Source of the DNA: Kitasatospora sp. MMS16-BH015
Lineage (GTDB): Bacteria > Actinomycetota > Actinomycetes > Streptomycetales > Streptomycetaceae
Length of the DNA: 64,000 nt
Assembly: GCF_002943525.1 (NCBI RefSeq)
Contig: NZ_CP025394.1
Location: 4,216,001 to 4,280,000 of the forward strand
Direction: 5' to 3'
This document shows positions 14,987 to 25,481 of the stretch, piece by piece. Under the pieces are notes generated by a model. That model was not told the DNA's origin and did not search any database. It saw nothing but the letters and a program-made list of their open reading frames with translations. Position 1 is the first letter of the stretch. Every line of letters begins with the position of its first letter. Made by a program: the position numbers and the translations under genes.

Positions 14987-16609
14987 GTTGTCGCCCTTGC
15001 GCTCGCCGAGGGTGATGGTGGTCTTGGCCTGCTTGCCGTCGCGGGTGTACTCCACGTCGACCTTGTCGCCCGGCTTGTACGTCCAGATCTCGCTCACCAG
15101 GGTCGGGCCGCTGTCGATCGGGTGGTCGCCGAGCTTGGTGATGATGTCGCCCGGCTTGAGGCCGGCCTGGTCGGCCGGGCCGCCCGGGGTGACGGCCGGG
15201 GTGCCCTGGACCGGGCCGGTCTGGATCTGGGCGCCGTCGCCCTTGTAGTCGTCGTTGCGCAGCACGCCGAAGATCGCGTAGACCGGAGTGCCGGTCTTGA
15301 TCAGGTCCTGGGCGACCCGCTTGGCCTGGTTGATCGGGATCGCGAAGCCGAGGCCGATCGAGCCTGCCCGGCCGCCCGCACCACCGGTGTTGGACTGGAT
15401 CGCCGAGTTGATGCCGATCACCGCACCGGCCGAATTCAGCAGCGGGCCACCGGAGTTGCCCGGGTTGATCGAGGCGTCGGTCTGCAGCGCGTTCATGTAC
15501 GAGTTCTGCGCGCCGTTGTCGTCGCCGGAGGCCACCGGGCGGTCCTTGGCGCTGACGATGCCGGTGGTGACGGTGCCTTCGAGGCCGTACGGCGCACCGA
15601 TCGCGATGGTCGGGTCGCCGACCGCGACCCGGTCCGAGTCGCCCAGCGGCAGCGGCACCAGCCGGTCCTTGGGCGGGTTGTCCAGCTTGATCACCGCGAC
15701 GTCGTAGCCCTGGGCCCGGCCGACCACGGAGGCCGAGAAGGAGGAGCCGTCGGAGAACTTGACGGTCAGCTTGCCGCCGTTCGCCGCCGGGGCCACCACG
15801 TGGTTGTTGGTCAGGATGTGGCCCTCGGTGTCGAAGACGAACCCGGTGCCGGTGCCCGACTCCTGGGAGCCCGAGGCCTTGATGGTGACGGTGCTCGGCA
15901 GCGCCTTGGCGGCGATGCCCGCGACCGAGTCCGGCGCGCGGTCGGAGATCTTCTGCGAGTCGCCCACGCTGATCGTGGTGCTGGTGCGGCTCGACCCGGA
16001 GTTGCCCGAGCCCCCGTTGTCGCTCACCCCGACGCCGATCGCGCCACCGGCGATGCCGGCCACCAGGGCCACCGCCGCGACCAGCGCGATCAGCCCGCCG
16101 CGCTTCTTCTTCGGCGCGGCCACCGGCGCACCGGGGTAGTCGGCCCCGGGCAGCGGGCCGGCCGCCGGACCGCCCCAGCCGCCCAGCGGCTGGCCGGCCC
16201 CGAACGGGTGGTGCGGCTGCTCGGGCACGCCCGGCGCCGCGTACGGCTGCTGCTCGGCTGCGCCCGGCGCCGCGTAGGACTGCTCGGCGTGCGCGGCCGG
16301 CGCCGCGTACGGGTTGGCGGGCGCGGCGGCGGCCGGAGCGGGCGCGGCGGGCTCCGCGTACGGGTTCGCCGGAGCGGGCGCGGCGGCGGGCTGCGGCGCC
16401 GCGGCCGGGGCGGGCCCGGCGGACGGCGGGCCCGAGGGCGGCGGGGCGTCCAGGTAGGACGGCGCGGCCGGGGCGGCCGGCTTGTCGAAGGAGAGCGTCG
16501 GCGCGGACTCCGCCGGCGCCGGCACCGCGTCAGCGGTCGGCTCCACTGCCCCCTCACCGGCGGAGGAACGCTCCTCCGGCCCGGTGGAACTCGGCTGCTC
16601 GGTGCTCAC
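14984..16609 (-). CDS. HtrA/DegP-type membrane-anchored serine protease with PDZ domain
   Basis: A 541-aa protein in four parts: a cytoplasmic Pro/Ala-rich tail (about 1-165) with repeated NPYAxPA and QxYAAPG elements; a KKKR-led transmembrane helix (about 167-195); a trypsin-like protease domain with His in TNNHVV, Asp in YDVAVIKL and Ser in NPGNSGGPL; and a C-terminal PDZ domain (GGPADQAGLKPGDIITKLGD). This matches actinobacterial HtrA/PepD proteins that trim misfolded exported proteins. ATG at 16609 lies next to GGAGG. It diverges from the riboswitch-controlled permease gene. Confidence 0.92.
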   Translation of the reverse strand: MSTEQPSSTGPEERSSAGEGAVEPTADAVPAPAESAPTLSFDKPAAPAAPSYLDAPPPSGPPSAGPAPAAAPQPAAAPAPANPYAEPAAPAPAAAAPANPYAAPAAHAEQSYAAPGAAEQQPYAAPGVPEQPHHPFGAGQPLGGWGGPAAGPLPGADYPGAPVAAPKKKRGGLIALVAAVALVAGIAGGAIGVGVSDNGGSGNSGSSRTSTTISVGDSQKISDRAPDSVAGIAAKALPSTVTIKASGSQESGTGTGFVFDTEGHILTNNHVVAPAANGGKLTVKFSDGSSFSASVVGRAQGYDVAVIKLDNPPKDRLVPLPLGDSDRVAVGDPTIAIGAPYGLEGTVTTGIVSAKDRPVASGDDNGAQNSYMNALQTDASINPGNSGGPLLNSAGAVIGINSAIQSNTGGAGGRAGSIGLGFAIPINQAKRVAQDLIKTGTPVYAIFGVLRNDDYKGDGAQIQTGPVQGTPAVTPGGPADQAGLKPGDIITKLGDHPIDSGPTLVSEIWTYKPGDKVDVEYTRDGKQAKTTITLGERKGDN

Positions 16610-16805
16610 GGACGACCTCCATAGCTGACAGGACCTTGGCCCATAGTTTTTCTCATCCCCGATTCGGTTGTCGTAAGAAGCCCCCTGAAGAAGTCATAAG
16701 AATCCTTACGGGTCACCGACAGACCACCCCCGGAGCAGGTCCGGAGCGCCCCCTGGCCTTGGCCTTCGCCGCCCCGGCCGCTACCCTGGCGCTCCAAACT
16801 GACAC

Positions 16806-16918
16806 GCGGGAGCTTGGACCGACCAGGCTGAGAGTGCGCTGTTCGACCGTACCCGTCCGAGGGGCGTCGAGGGAGCGCTGACCGCTCGAACCTGTCCGGG
16901 TAATGCCGGCGTAGGGAG
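16806..16918 (+). ncRNA. TPP riboswitch (THI element)
   Basis: Both conserved blocks are present: CTGAGAG at 16828-16834 and the long block ACCTGTCCGGGTAATGCCGG from 16890, ending GCGTAGGGA at 16917. An extra hairpin (about 16840-16872) sits between them, as in many actinobacterial forms. The GGGAG at the 3' end is also the ribosome site of the downstream permease ATG at 16927, so thiamine diphosphate probably blocks translation initiation. Confidence 0.93.
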
Positions 16919-16926
16919 ACAAGGCC

Positions 16927-18291
16927 ATGACGGCTGCCCCGCCCCTCGATGCCCCCGCCCCCGTCACGAAGCACGCGGAGGCCCCCCTCACCCTCGACAC
17001 CGCCCCGCCGCGCACCCTCGGCTTCGGCGGCCAGTTCGCCCTCTGGGGCAACCTCGGGGTCAGCCTGATCGGCTTCACCAGCGCCGCCACCGTGCTCGGC
17101 GAGAGCGGCTCCGAGCTCTCCTTCACCGCCGCCGTGACGGCCATCCTGGTCGGCACCGCGATCGGCACCGCGATGCTCGGGGTGGCCGCCGTGATCGGCG
17201 CCCGCACCGGCGCCCCGGCGATGGCGGTGCTGCGCGGCCTGTTCGGCACCAGGCTCAGCTACCTGCCGACCGTGCTCAACATCGCCCAGTGCATCGGCTG
17301 GGGCGTCTACGAGCTCATGGTCATCGCGATGGGAGCGCAGACCGTGGCCGGCACCCAGGGCTGGCGCTGGCTCTTCGTGCTGCTCGCCGGGGTGCTCACC
17401 ACCACGCTGACCATCTGGCCGCTCGGCTCGATCGCGGTGCTGCGCAAGTACGTGGCCTTCGCGGTCGGTGTGGCGATGGTCTGGTTCACCGTCCAGCTGG
17501 GCCGGCAGGGCTTCCCCGACCCGGGTGCGGGCAACTGGAAGGGCTTCCTGCACGCGACGGACGCGATCATCGCCGTCTCGGTCTCCTTCGTGCCGCTGGC
17601 CGCCGACTACACCCGGCACTCCCGCACCGCCGCCGCCTCCTTCTGGGGCACCTTCTCCGGGTACTCCCTGGCCCAGGTCTGGTGCTACGTGCTCGGCCTG
17701 ATCGCGCTGCTCCAGTCGCACGGCGACTCCTCGAAGATCTTCGACTCCTTCACCGGGGTGGCGGCCGGCTGGGCCTTCCTGCTCGTCCTGGTGCTGCGCG
17801 AGTCCGACCAGTCCTTCGCGAACGTGTACTCGACCGCGATGTCGATCCACAACCTGCTGCCGAAGGTGGACCGCCGGCTGCTCACCGGCGGCGTGGGCGT
17901 GCTGGTCACCGCGCTGGCCCTGCAGATCCAGGAGTTCACCGACTCCTACTACGCCTTCCTCGGCCTGATCGGCTCGGTCTTCGTGCCGCTGCTCGCCGTG
18001 CTCGCTGTCGACTACTTCCTCGGCGCCGGCCGCCGCGGCTGGAACCTCGACCAGGACGCCCCGGCCCGCTGGTCGATGCTGCTGCCCTGGGCGTTCGGCT
18101 TCGCCACCTACCAGTACCTGGCCCCCACCGCGATCGCCGGCTGGTGGACGGACTTCTGGACCTCGGCCCAGCAGACCCTGCACTTCACCCCGCAGGAGTG
18201 GAGCTCGGCCTCGCTCTTCGGCTTCCTCGTCCCGGCCCTGGCCACCTGGCTGCTCACGCTGCTCCGCCCGAGCGGTGCTACCGAGCGGTAA
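16927..18291 (+). CDS. cytX: NCS1-family permease, thiamine precursor transporter (CytX-like)
   Basis: A 454-aa integral membrane protein with about 12 hydrophobic helices and NCS1 hallmarks: GFGGQFALWGNLGVSL in helix 1, GTRLSYLPTVLNIAQCIGWGVYEL, and SVSFVPLAADYTRHS. NCS1 proteins carry nucleobases or thiamine precursors with cations. Because a TPP riboswitch precedes it by 9 nt, the substrate is most likely a thiamine pyrimidine precursor such as hydroxymethylpyrimidine, as assigned to riboswitch-linked CytX proteins. ATG 16927, ribosome site inside the riboswitch. Confidence 0.9.
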   Translation: MTAAPPLDAPAPVTKHAEAPLTLDTAPPRTLGFGGQFALWGNLGVSLIGFTSAATVLGESGSELSFTAAVTAILVGTAIGTAMLGVAAVIGARTGAPAMAVLRGLFGTRLSYLPTVLNIAQCIGWGVYELMVIAMGAQTVAGTQGWRWLFVLLAGVLTTTLTIWPLGSIAVLRKYVAFAVGVAMVWFTVQLGRQGFPDPGAGNWKGFLHATDAIIAVSVSFVPLAADYTRHSRTAAASFWGTFSGYSLAQVWCYVLGLIALLQSHGDSSKIFDSFTGVAAGWAFLLVLVLRESDQSFANVYSTAMSIHNLLPKVDRRLLTGGVGVLVTALALQIQEFTDSYYAFLGLIGSVFVPLLAVLAVDYFLGAGRRGWNLDQDAPARWSMLLPWAFGFATYQYLAPTAIAGWWTDFWTSAQQTLHFTPQEWSSASLFGFLVPALATWLLTLLRPSGATER

Positions 18292-18336
18292 CCACACCCT
18301 CCCCGTACGTTGGCCCGGCGTTCACCGTCGGGCTCG

Positions 18337-18342
18337 TATGGT
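18337..18342 (+). promoter_or_regulatory. -10 box of a leaderless promoter
   Basis: TATGGT fits TANNNT and ends 6 nt before the GTG at 18349, which has no clear ribosome site. This supports that GTG as the start of the phosphodiesterase gene. Confidence 0.55.
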
Positions 18343-18348
18343 GGCGGG

Positions 18349-19152
18349 GTGGACACCCGTGACCTCCCCGCCATGCCGCCCGTGCTGCCCGAGCGCTCGA
18401 CCGTCAAGGTCGTCGCACACCGCGGCTCCTCCGCCGCCGAGCCCGAGCACACCCTCGCGGCCTACGCGCGGGCGATCGAGGAGGGCGCGGACGCGCTGGA
18501 GTGCGACGTCCGGCTGACCGCCGACGAGCAGCTGGTCTGCGTGCACGACCGGACGGTGGCCCGCACCTCGAACGGCACCGGCGTGGTCTCCACCATGACG
18601 CTGGCCCAGCTGGAGCAGCTGGACTTCGGCTCCTGGAAGACCGGCTCCGGCCCGCAGCCGGTGCTCACCCTGGCCCAGCTGCTCGACCTCACGGTCAAGG
18701 CCGGCCGCCGGGTCGAGCTGGCCATCGAGACCAAGCACCCGATCCGCAGCTCGGGCCGGCTGGAGGCCGCACTGCTGCGGATGCTCGGCGAGTACGACCT
18801 GCTCCCCGCCTCCCCCGAGACCTCCCAGGTCCGGATCATGAGCTTCTCCGAGCTGGCCGTCCGCCGGGTCCGCCAGGCCGCCCCGGCCGTCCCCACGGTC
18901 TACCTGCTCGAGCGCCGCCTCCCGCTGCTAGGGCGCCTGCGCCGCCTCCCCGGCGGCGCCCCGATCGCCGGCCCCGGCATCGACCTGGTCCGCGCCGATC
19001 CCTCCCTGGTCACCAACCTGCGTGCCGCCGGCCACCGCGTCCACGTCTGGACCGTCGACGAGCCCGCCGACGTCGAGCTCTGCCTCGAACTCGGCGTCGA
19101 GGCCATCATCACCAACCGCCCCCGCCAGGTCCTCGACCAGCTGGGCCGCTAG
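18349..19152 (+). CDS. Glycerophosphodiester phosphodiesterase (GDPD)
   Basis: Hydrolyses glycerophosphodiesters to glycerol 3-phosphate and an alcohol. The 267-aa product has the GDPD TIM-barrel motifs: AHRGSS with catalytic His, a second strand with EPEHTLAAY, ECDVRLTADEQLVCVHDRT (metal Glu/Asp and catalytic His), IETK and the late VHVWTVDEP. No signal peptide is seen, so it is cytoplasmic. I start it at GTG 18349 because a TATGGT -10 box sits 6 nt upstream; a TTG at 18310 would extend it by 13 residues. It lies 57 nt after the permease gene. Confidence 0.9.
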   Translation: MDTRDLPAMPPVLPERSTVKVVAHRGSSAAEPEHTLAAYARAIEEGADALECDVRLTADEQLVCVHDRTVARTSNGTGVVSTMTLAQLEQLDFGSWKTGSGPQPVLTLAQLLDLTVKAGRRVELAIETKHPIRSSGRLEAALLRMLGEYDLLPASPETSQVRIMSFSELAVRRVRQAAPAVPTVYLLERRLPLLGRLRRLPGGAPIAGPGIDLVRADPSLVTNLRAAGHRVHVWTVDEPADVELCLELGVEAIITNRPRQVLDQLGR

Positions 19153-19398
19153 CGCGCGGCTTGTGCGCCCCGCCCGGGGCTGCGCAATTGGCGTACGCGG
19201 GCGTGGTAGAGGGGGCGCGCACCACCGGAGCGTGGCGAATTACGTCACCTTTCACAACCGTACGTGAGCAAGGAATCACCATTTGCGCACCGTGAGTTGC
19301 GGCGCCCGTAATTGTCGCGTAGCGATCGCCCGGCACTCGTTTCCGACGCATTCTCCAGGGGCATCCATCCCTCGGTAATCGCTGAAGGAGGTCCGGGG

Positions 19399-19950
19399 GT
19401 GGCACTGATGGTGGCGCACGAGGTGCCGGCTACATCGACGCTGGCCGTGCCGCACGGGCCCGCCAGCGTCGGGGTCGCCAGGCGGCGGCTGCGCCGTGAT
19501 CTGGGTGACCGCGCGATACCCGACACGGTCATTGACGACGCCGTACTGATCCTTTCCGAGCTGCTGAGCAATTCCTGTCGCTACGCGCGTCCGCTCGGGC
19601 GCCTCTGCGATCTCGATCTGGACGCTCCCGGCGCAGTTCTGGTGGGGGCGCACTCGCCCACCAGAAGGCCCGCGCCGTGCGCGGACGGGGAGTGGGAATC
19701 CGGTGGAGTGCTGGTGAGTTGGCAGATGCACCGGGACGGCTCGCTGACCCTGGAGGTCACCGACGGCGGCTCGGCCACCCGGCCGGTGCCCGCCCGGCCC
19801 TCGCTCACCTCGCGCGGCGGCCGCGGCCTGAGCATCGTCGGGCGGCTGGCCAGTGACTGGGGCGTCCGGGACGCGCCGGGGCAGGTCACCGTCTGGGCGG
19901 CGCTGGCCACCACCGGGGCCCACGAGGGCACCGAGGCGCGCAGCGCCTGA
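19399..19950 (+). CDS. Anti-sigma-type ATP-binding protein (HATPase_c)
   Basis: A 183-aa single-domain GHKL ATPase of the SpoIIAB/RsbW-like group that is expanded in streptomycetes. Visible motifs: N-box ELLSNSCRYA, G1-type DGGSATRP and G2-type RGGRGLSIVGRLASDWG. Such proteins bind sigma factors or anti-anti-sigma factors and may act as kinases. GTG 19399 follows AGGAGG by 7 nt, which favours it over longer frames starting at 19312. A 246-nt upstream gap, relatively AT-rich, must hold its promoter. Confidence 0.85.
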   Translation: MALMVAHEVPATSTLAVPHGPASVGVARRRLRRDLGDRAIPDTVIDDAVLILSELLSNSCRYARPLGRLCDLDLDAPGAVLVGAHSPTRRPAPCADGEWESGGVLVSWQMHRDGSLTLEVTDGGSATRPVPARPSLTSRGGRGLSIVGRLASDWGVRDAPGQVTVWAALATTGAHEGTEARSA

Positions 19951-20089
19951 CGGCCCGCACACCAGCCCGGTCGGCGGCCCGCGGTGACGCGCCCCGACGG
20001 CTCGCACACCCGCTCGGAGGCCGGACGGAGCCCGGAAACCTCTATAGGCTGCCCGGAGCAAGTGTCCTCGTCCCCGGGAGAGCCGCACC

Positions 20090-21079
20090 ATGGCCAAGAA
20101 GGCCGCGAAGAAGTCGCCGCAGCGCCAGTCCACCCCCGTGACCTCGGGTGAGATCCCCGTCGTCGGCGCGCGGGAGGACTGCCCCTGCGGCTCGGGCCGC
20201 CGGTACAAGGCGTGCCACGGCCGGGAGGCCGCCCACGCGGTGCAGGAGCTGGTGCACCGCCCGTTCGAGGGCCTGCCGGGCGAGGCCGACTGGGTCGCGC
20301 TGCGCGAGCTGGTGCCCGCCGCGACCGTCCCGCTGACGCTGGCCGCCGGGGTGGCGGAGGGCGCCGTCGGCGAGGTGCCCTCGGTGACGCTGGCCACCGT
20401 GCTGCCGCTGGCCTGGCCGGCGCTGCGCCGCCAGGACGGCTCGATCCTGCTCGGCCTGCAGACCCAGTCCTCCTCCGGCGACCTGAGCCGCGACCTGGGC
20501 GACGCGCTGGAGCTGGCCCTGGCCACCGAGCCGGGTACCCCCGTGGCCGCCCGCCGGACCGCCCCGGGCGGCCGCCGCCTGCAGGAACTCCTGGACCTGA
20601 CGGCCGAGTTCACCCCCGCCGTGCACACCGGCTTCGAGTTCTGGCTGGAGGACGCGGAGAGCGCCACCGGCGAGGTGGCCGCCTCCCTGGAGCGGGCCAA
20701 CGCCTCGGCCATCCCGACCGAGAAGATCTCCAGCGTGCCGCACGCCTACTGGTGCAAGGCCGCCGACAAGAACCACCTGCGCTGGGTCATGACGGTGCCC
20801 GAGGAGCAGCTGCTCGACGCGCTGGCCCGGCTCACCGCCGCCGACCGCTCCTCGCTCGGTGCGGACACCCGCCTGGTCGGCTCCTTCCGCGCGCACGGCC
20901 TGACCGTGCCGGTCTGGGACCTGCCCTCGGAGATGACCGCCGACGAGTGCGAGAAGCCTGCCGCGGAGTTCGCCGAGCGCCTGGCCGAGACCCTCGCGGG
21001 CCTGGCCGACAGCCCGCTCACGGCCGAGGAGCGCCGGGCCCGGGCCAACCTGGTGAACCGTCAGGTCACCCTGAACTGA
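20090..21079 (+). CDS. SEC-C motif protein (DUF5926-like)
   Basis: A 329-aa soluble protein with a basic Lys/Ala N-terminus followed by an SEC-C zinc motif, DCPCGSGRRYKACHG (about residues 30-44), the same Cys/His pattern found at the C-terminus of SecA. The rest, including FEGLPGEADWVALRELVPAA and VTLATVLPLAWPALR, matches a conserved actinobacterial family I recall as DUF5926. Function unknown; the SEC-C motif often mediates ribosome or protein contacts. ATG 20090 and a very strong terminator 10 nt after the stop. Confidence 0.8.
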   Translation: MAKKAAKKSPQRQSTPVTSGEIPVVGAREDCPCGSGRRYKACHGREAAHAVQELVHRPFEGLPGEADWVALRELVPAATVPLTLAAGVAEGAVGEVPSVTLATVLPLAWPALRRQDGSILLGLQTQSSSGDLSRDLGDALELALATEPGTPVAARRTAPGGRRLQELLDLTAEFTPAVHTGFEFWLEDAESATGEVAASLERANASAIPTEKISSVPHAYWCKAADKNHLRWVMTVPEEQLLDALARLTAADRSSLGADTRLVGSFRAHGLTVPVWDLPSEMTADECEKPAAEFAERLAETLAGLADSPLTAEERRARANLVNRQVTLN

Positions 21080-21088
21080 GCCCCGTTC

Positions 21089-21120
21089 GCCGGAAATGTG
21101 ACTCCGGTCACATTTCCGGC
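21089..21120. terminator. Terminator with 14-bp perfect stem and tetraloop
   Basis: GCCGGAAATGTGAC (21089-21102) pairs perfectly with 21107-21120 around TCCG, 10 nt after the stop codon of the SEC-C gene. Confidence 0.8.
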
Positions 21121-21160
21121 CGATGGTGAAAAGGGCCAGGTCGCGAGCCCGATGGACAAA

Positions 21161-21189
21161 TTGGCTCGGACGCGGATCTTTGTTACCAT
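21161..21189 (+). promoter_or_regulatory. Sigma-70-type promoter for a small RNA
   Basis: TTGGCT (21161-21166) and TACCAT (21184-21189) are separated by exactly 17 nt. The predicted start falls at about 21196, the first base of a hairpin. No open reading frame in this direction begins nearby. Confidence 0.65.
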
Positions 21190-21195
21190 TTAAAC

Positions 21196-21264
21196 GATCC
21201 GGTCGCTGGTGCATCCCCCGTCGCCAGCGGCCGGATCTTTTCATGTCCGGCCAAGGCCGGACAT
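21196..21264 (+). ncRNA. Candidate small RNA with two hairpins
   Basis: A well-spaced promoter is followed at once by a 14-bp stem (21196-21209 with 21224-21237, one G-U pair) whose loop holds five C in a row. TTTT follows (21238-21241). A second hairpin (21243-21252 with 21255-21264) completes the unit. Two stem-loops with C-rich loops recall the 6C RNA family of actinobacteria, though I see only five C in one loop, so the assignment is tentative. It sits between convergent genes and overlaps no coding frame. Confidence 0.6.
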
Positions 21265-21310
21265 TGTCGCTTCCGGAATTCCTTGCTCCGCCGGCCGCCC
21301 GCCGGCGCGT

Positions 21311-22018
21311 TCAGAACGCCAGCCGACTGCCGCCCGAGGTGGCCGTACTGGCCGCGATCAACGCCCCCAGCAACGTGGCGACCTGGGGCAGCCAGGGCCG
21401 CTCCTCCACCGGCGGCCGCAGCCAGCGCACCGGCCCGGCCCCCGTCCGCGAGGGCGGCAGCACCAGGAAGCCGTCCGGCCCGTGGTAGCGCAGCGAGCCC
21501 GGCACCCAGGCCTGCTCGGCCAGCAGTTCGCCCAACTCCTCCAGCGTGTACGGCGCGACCAGCAGCACGTACCGGGTGGGGGTGGCCAGCACCGGCCCGA
21601 TCGGCACCCCGTGCAGCCGGAACCACTCCAGCGCCCGCACCCCCGCCTCGGCCGGCAGGCTCACCCCGCAGACCGTCCGCCCAGTGGCCACCAGCACCGA
21701 GGACTCCGGGCTGCGCTCGCCCCACCACCAGGCCACCATCCGGGGGTCGGTGCTGGCCGCGAGCAGCGGCGGATCGTGCGGGTGGGCGCCCGGCGAGGGG
21801 CAGCAGGGGTCGCCGCAGGAGCAGCAGCCGAGCAGCCCGGGCACCCCGTACGCGCCGGGCACCACCGGCCAGCCGCGGGCCGCCGAGGCCAGTGCGGTGG
21901 CGAGCAATGCGGCCCGGGCCCGGCGCCGCGCGCCGGGCAGCCGGAGCCCGCCCCAGCGCGGACGGGCGCGGCGGAAGGTGCTCGGCCAACTCAACCGGGG
22001 GAGGCGCTGGTGCGGCAT
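21311..22018 (-). CDS. Bifunctional DNA primase/polymerase N-terminal domain protein
   Basis: A 235-aa protein resembling the prim-pol domain proteins that are common single-domain genes in streptomycetes. It has GWPVVPGAYG, then a Cys-rich metal-like segment CCSCGDPCCP (about residues 64-74), a DPRMVAWWWGERSPESSVLVATG block and a GPVLATPTRYVLLV strand. The replication helicase parts of plasmid prim-pol proteins are missing and the acidic metal residues are hard to place, so activity is uncertain. ATG at 22018. It diverges from the PP2C phosphatase gene. Confidence 0.75.
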   Translation of the reverse strand: MPHQRLPRLSWPSTFRRARPRWGGLRLPGARRRARAALLATALASAARGWPVVPGAYGVPGLLGCCSCGDPCCPSPGAHPHDPPLLAASTDPRMVAWWWGERSPESSVLVATGRTVCGVSLPAEAGVRALEWFRLHGVPIGPVLATPTRYVLLVAPYTLEELGELLAEQAWVPGSLRYHGPDGFLVLPPSRTGAGPVRWLRPPVEERPWLPQVATLLGALIAASTATSGGSRLAF

Positions 22019-22358
22019 GAGCGCTCGTTCCTTTCCGCGACCACGGGGCTCGGACCGTCAGACCGGGGGGCGGCCACGGGCGGGGCCCGGCGAGGTCGGC
22101 CCCTGGGAACGAGAATCCACCATGCGACCGGACGGACGCGGCTCGCGGCCGGTTGGTTCCACCGTACGAGTGAGTGGCACGTGCCCGCCGCGGACGCCGG
22201 GCCGCTCAGGCATACGATCCGGGCCGTTGACCGCCTGGACATGCCCCGATCGGCCTGTGTACAAGTGGTGGATTGATGCCGAAGTAGAGACATGGACGTC
22301 TATTTCGGGCGGTCTTCGGGTCCTGCGTGACACGTACCAGTGTGTGGGGAGTTGGGAC
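22019..22358. other. Divergent intergenic region, no gene seen
   Basis: A 340-nt region between the prim-pol and PP2C genes. Open frames crossing it have no ribosome site or family match. It should hold both promoters; TACGAT (22213-22218) and TTGACC (22227-22232) are isolated promoter-like hexamers without good partners. Confidence 0.4.
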
Positions 22359-23795
22359 ATGACCGACGCCAAGCCGCTCGACCTGCCGAGGAGCGGCGAC
22401 CTGCCGAGGGCGCTGGTACCGGCCGCCACCCGCGGCGCGGAGCGCCTGCAGGACCGTTTGGCCGGACACCCGTCCGAATACCCGGCGGCCGAGCAGCCGA
22501 CCGGCGAACAGCCGGGCACTGCGGACGAGCCGACGGCCGACTACGCGGCCCTGCACGAGCACACCGGCCGGCTCGCCACCGCCCGGGGCCTGGCCGACAC
22601 CCTGGACGCCGTGCTCGCCTCCGGCGCGGAGCTGCTCGGCGCCCGGCGCGGCCTGATCACCACCACGGCGCGCGGCGCCGCCCGCGCCGTCGGGCTCGGG
22701 CTGGACCGCGCCGGGCTCGGCGCGCTGGAGACCGTGCCGGCCGAACACGGCCCGTTCGCAGGGCTGTTGAGCGAGAGCGGGGAGCCCGGACGGCTGCTGA
22801 TCGCCGACCTCGCGGCCGATCCGGCCGCCGACCCCGCCGTCACCCCCCGGCTGCGCGAGGTGGCCGCCCAGCTCGGCCTCGGCGCCTGCTACGCCCTCCC
22901 GCTGGCCACCCCGGCGGACGGCCCGCTGGCCGCCGCCGTCTGGTTCTACGACCAGGCCACCGAGCCCGAGCCCGGCCGCCGCCGGCTGCTCCAGCTCTAC
23001 TGCGACCTGGCCGCCCCGCTGCTCGCCACCCAGCTGGCCGCCGACCGCGCCCGGCAGTCCACCGAGGCGCTCCGGCGCGGCCTGCTGCCGGACCGGCTGC
23101 CCGCCGTGCCCGGCCTGCGGCTGGCCGCCCGCTGCGTGCCCGCCGGTCTCGACCACGCGATCGGCAGCGACTGGTACGACGCGATCGCCCTGCCCGACGG
23201 CTCGGTGGGCCTCACCGTGGGCAGCGTGCTAGGCGACGGCCCGGGCGCCGGGCCGGATTCGGCCCCCGGCGCGGCCACCGCGATGGGAAGGCTGCGCTCG
23301 GCGCTGCGCGCGTACGCCGTGCTGGAGGGCGAGGACCCGGTCTCGGTGCTCGGCGACCTCGAGCTGCTGCTCAAGACCACCGAGCCGACCCGCTCGGCCA
23401 CCGCCGTCTACGCCTGGGTCGAGCCCGACGAGCACCGGATCACCCTGGCCGGGGCCGGCCACTGCCCGCCGGTGCTGGTCACCCGCTACGGCGCCAACTT
23501 CGTGGAGACCTCGCTCTCCGCCCCGCTCGGCATGCTCAGCTGCTGGGAGGCGCCCCGGGTGGAGCTCGGCGCCGAGCGCGGCGACCTGCTGCTGCTCTAC
23601 ACCGAGGGCCTGGCCCGCCGCTTCGGCGCCACCCTGCACGCCGGGCAGACCGCCCTGCGGCGGGCCGCCGCCGACGCCCCGCGCGACGTGCGGCACGACC
23701 CGGAGCTGTTCTGCGACCACCTGCTGAGCGTCTGCGGCGAGCCCGAGGGCGCGGCCACCGACGACCTGGTGGTGCTCGCCGCCCGCTTCGAGTGA
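22359..23795 (+). CDS. GAF-PP2C (SpoIIE-type) serine phosphatase
   Basis: A 478-aa cytoplasmic phosphatase of the type that dephosphorylates anti-anti-sigma factors. The N-terminal 60 residues are low complexity, a GAF-like sensor covers about 65-230, and a PPM/SpoIIE domain follows (about 250-478) with metal Asp in SDWYDAI, later TAVYAWVEPD, GAGHCPPVLV and the closing ATDDLVVLAARF. The second family Gly-Asp motif reads VLGDGPG. ATG 22359 with GGGGAG ahead. It is likely to act with HATPase proteins such as the one at 19.4 kb in a partner-switching circuit (inference). Confidence 0.87.
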   Translation: MTDAKPLDLPRSGDLPRALVPAATRGAERLQDRLAGHPSEYPAAEQPTGEQPGTADEPTADYAALHEHTGRLATARGLADTLDAVLASGAELLGARRGLITTTARGAARAVGLGLDRAGLGALETVPAEHGPFAGLLSESGEPGRLLIADLAADPAADPAVTPRLREVAAQLGLGACYALPLATPADGPLAAAVWFYDQATEPEPGRRRLLQLYCDLAAPLLATQLAADRARQSTEALRRGLLPDRLPAVPGLRLAARCVPAGLDHAIGSDWYDAIALPDGSVGLTVGSVLGDGPGAGPDSAPGAATAMGRLRSALRAYAVLEGEDPVSVLGDLELLLKTTEPTRSATAVYAWVEPDEHRITLAGAGHCPPVLVTRYGANFVETSLSAPLGMLSCWEAPRVELGAERGDLLLLYTEGLARRFGATLHAGQTALRRAAADAPRDVRHDPELFCDHLLSVCGEPEGAATDDLVVLAARFE

Positions 23796-23917
23796 CCGTT
23801 GTGGGTACGGCCCTCGGACCGGCCCGGTCAGCCGTTCGGACCGGGTCCGTACCATGGGCAGCACGGCCGCCCCCTCACCCCACCGGGGTGGCCCACCACT
23901 CGCAAGGAGGCGACGTA

Positions 23918-25411
<1,494 letters not shown>

Positions 25412-25430
25412 TGCCCCGTCCACGCATAAA

Positions 25431-25466
25431 CCCGTACCCCGGCCTCCGCTTAGGCCGGGGTACGGG
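25431..25466. terminator. Bidirectional terminator after pepP
   Basis: CCCGTACCCCGGCCT (25431-25445) pairs perfectly with 25452-25466 over 15 bp, loop CCGCTT, then CGTTT. It lies between convergent genes. Confidence 0.8.
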
Positions 25467-25481
25467 CGTTTCAGGAGCGGG

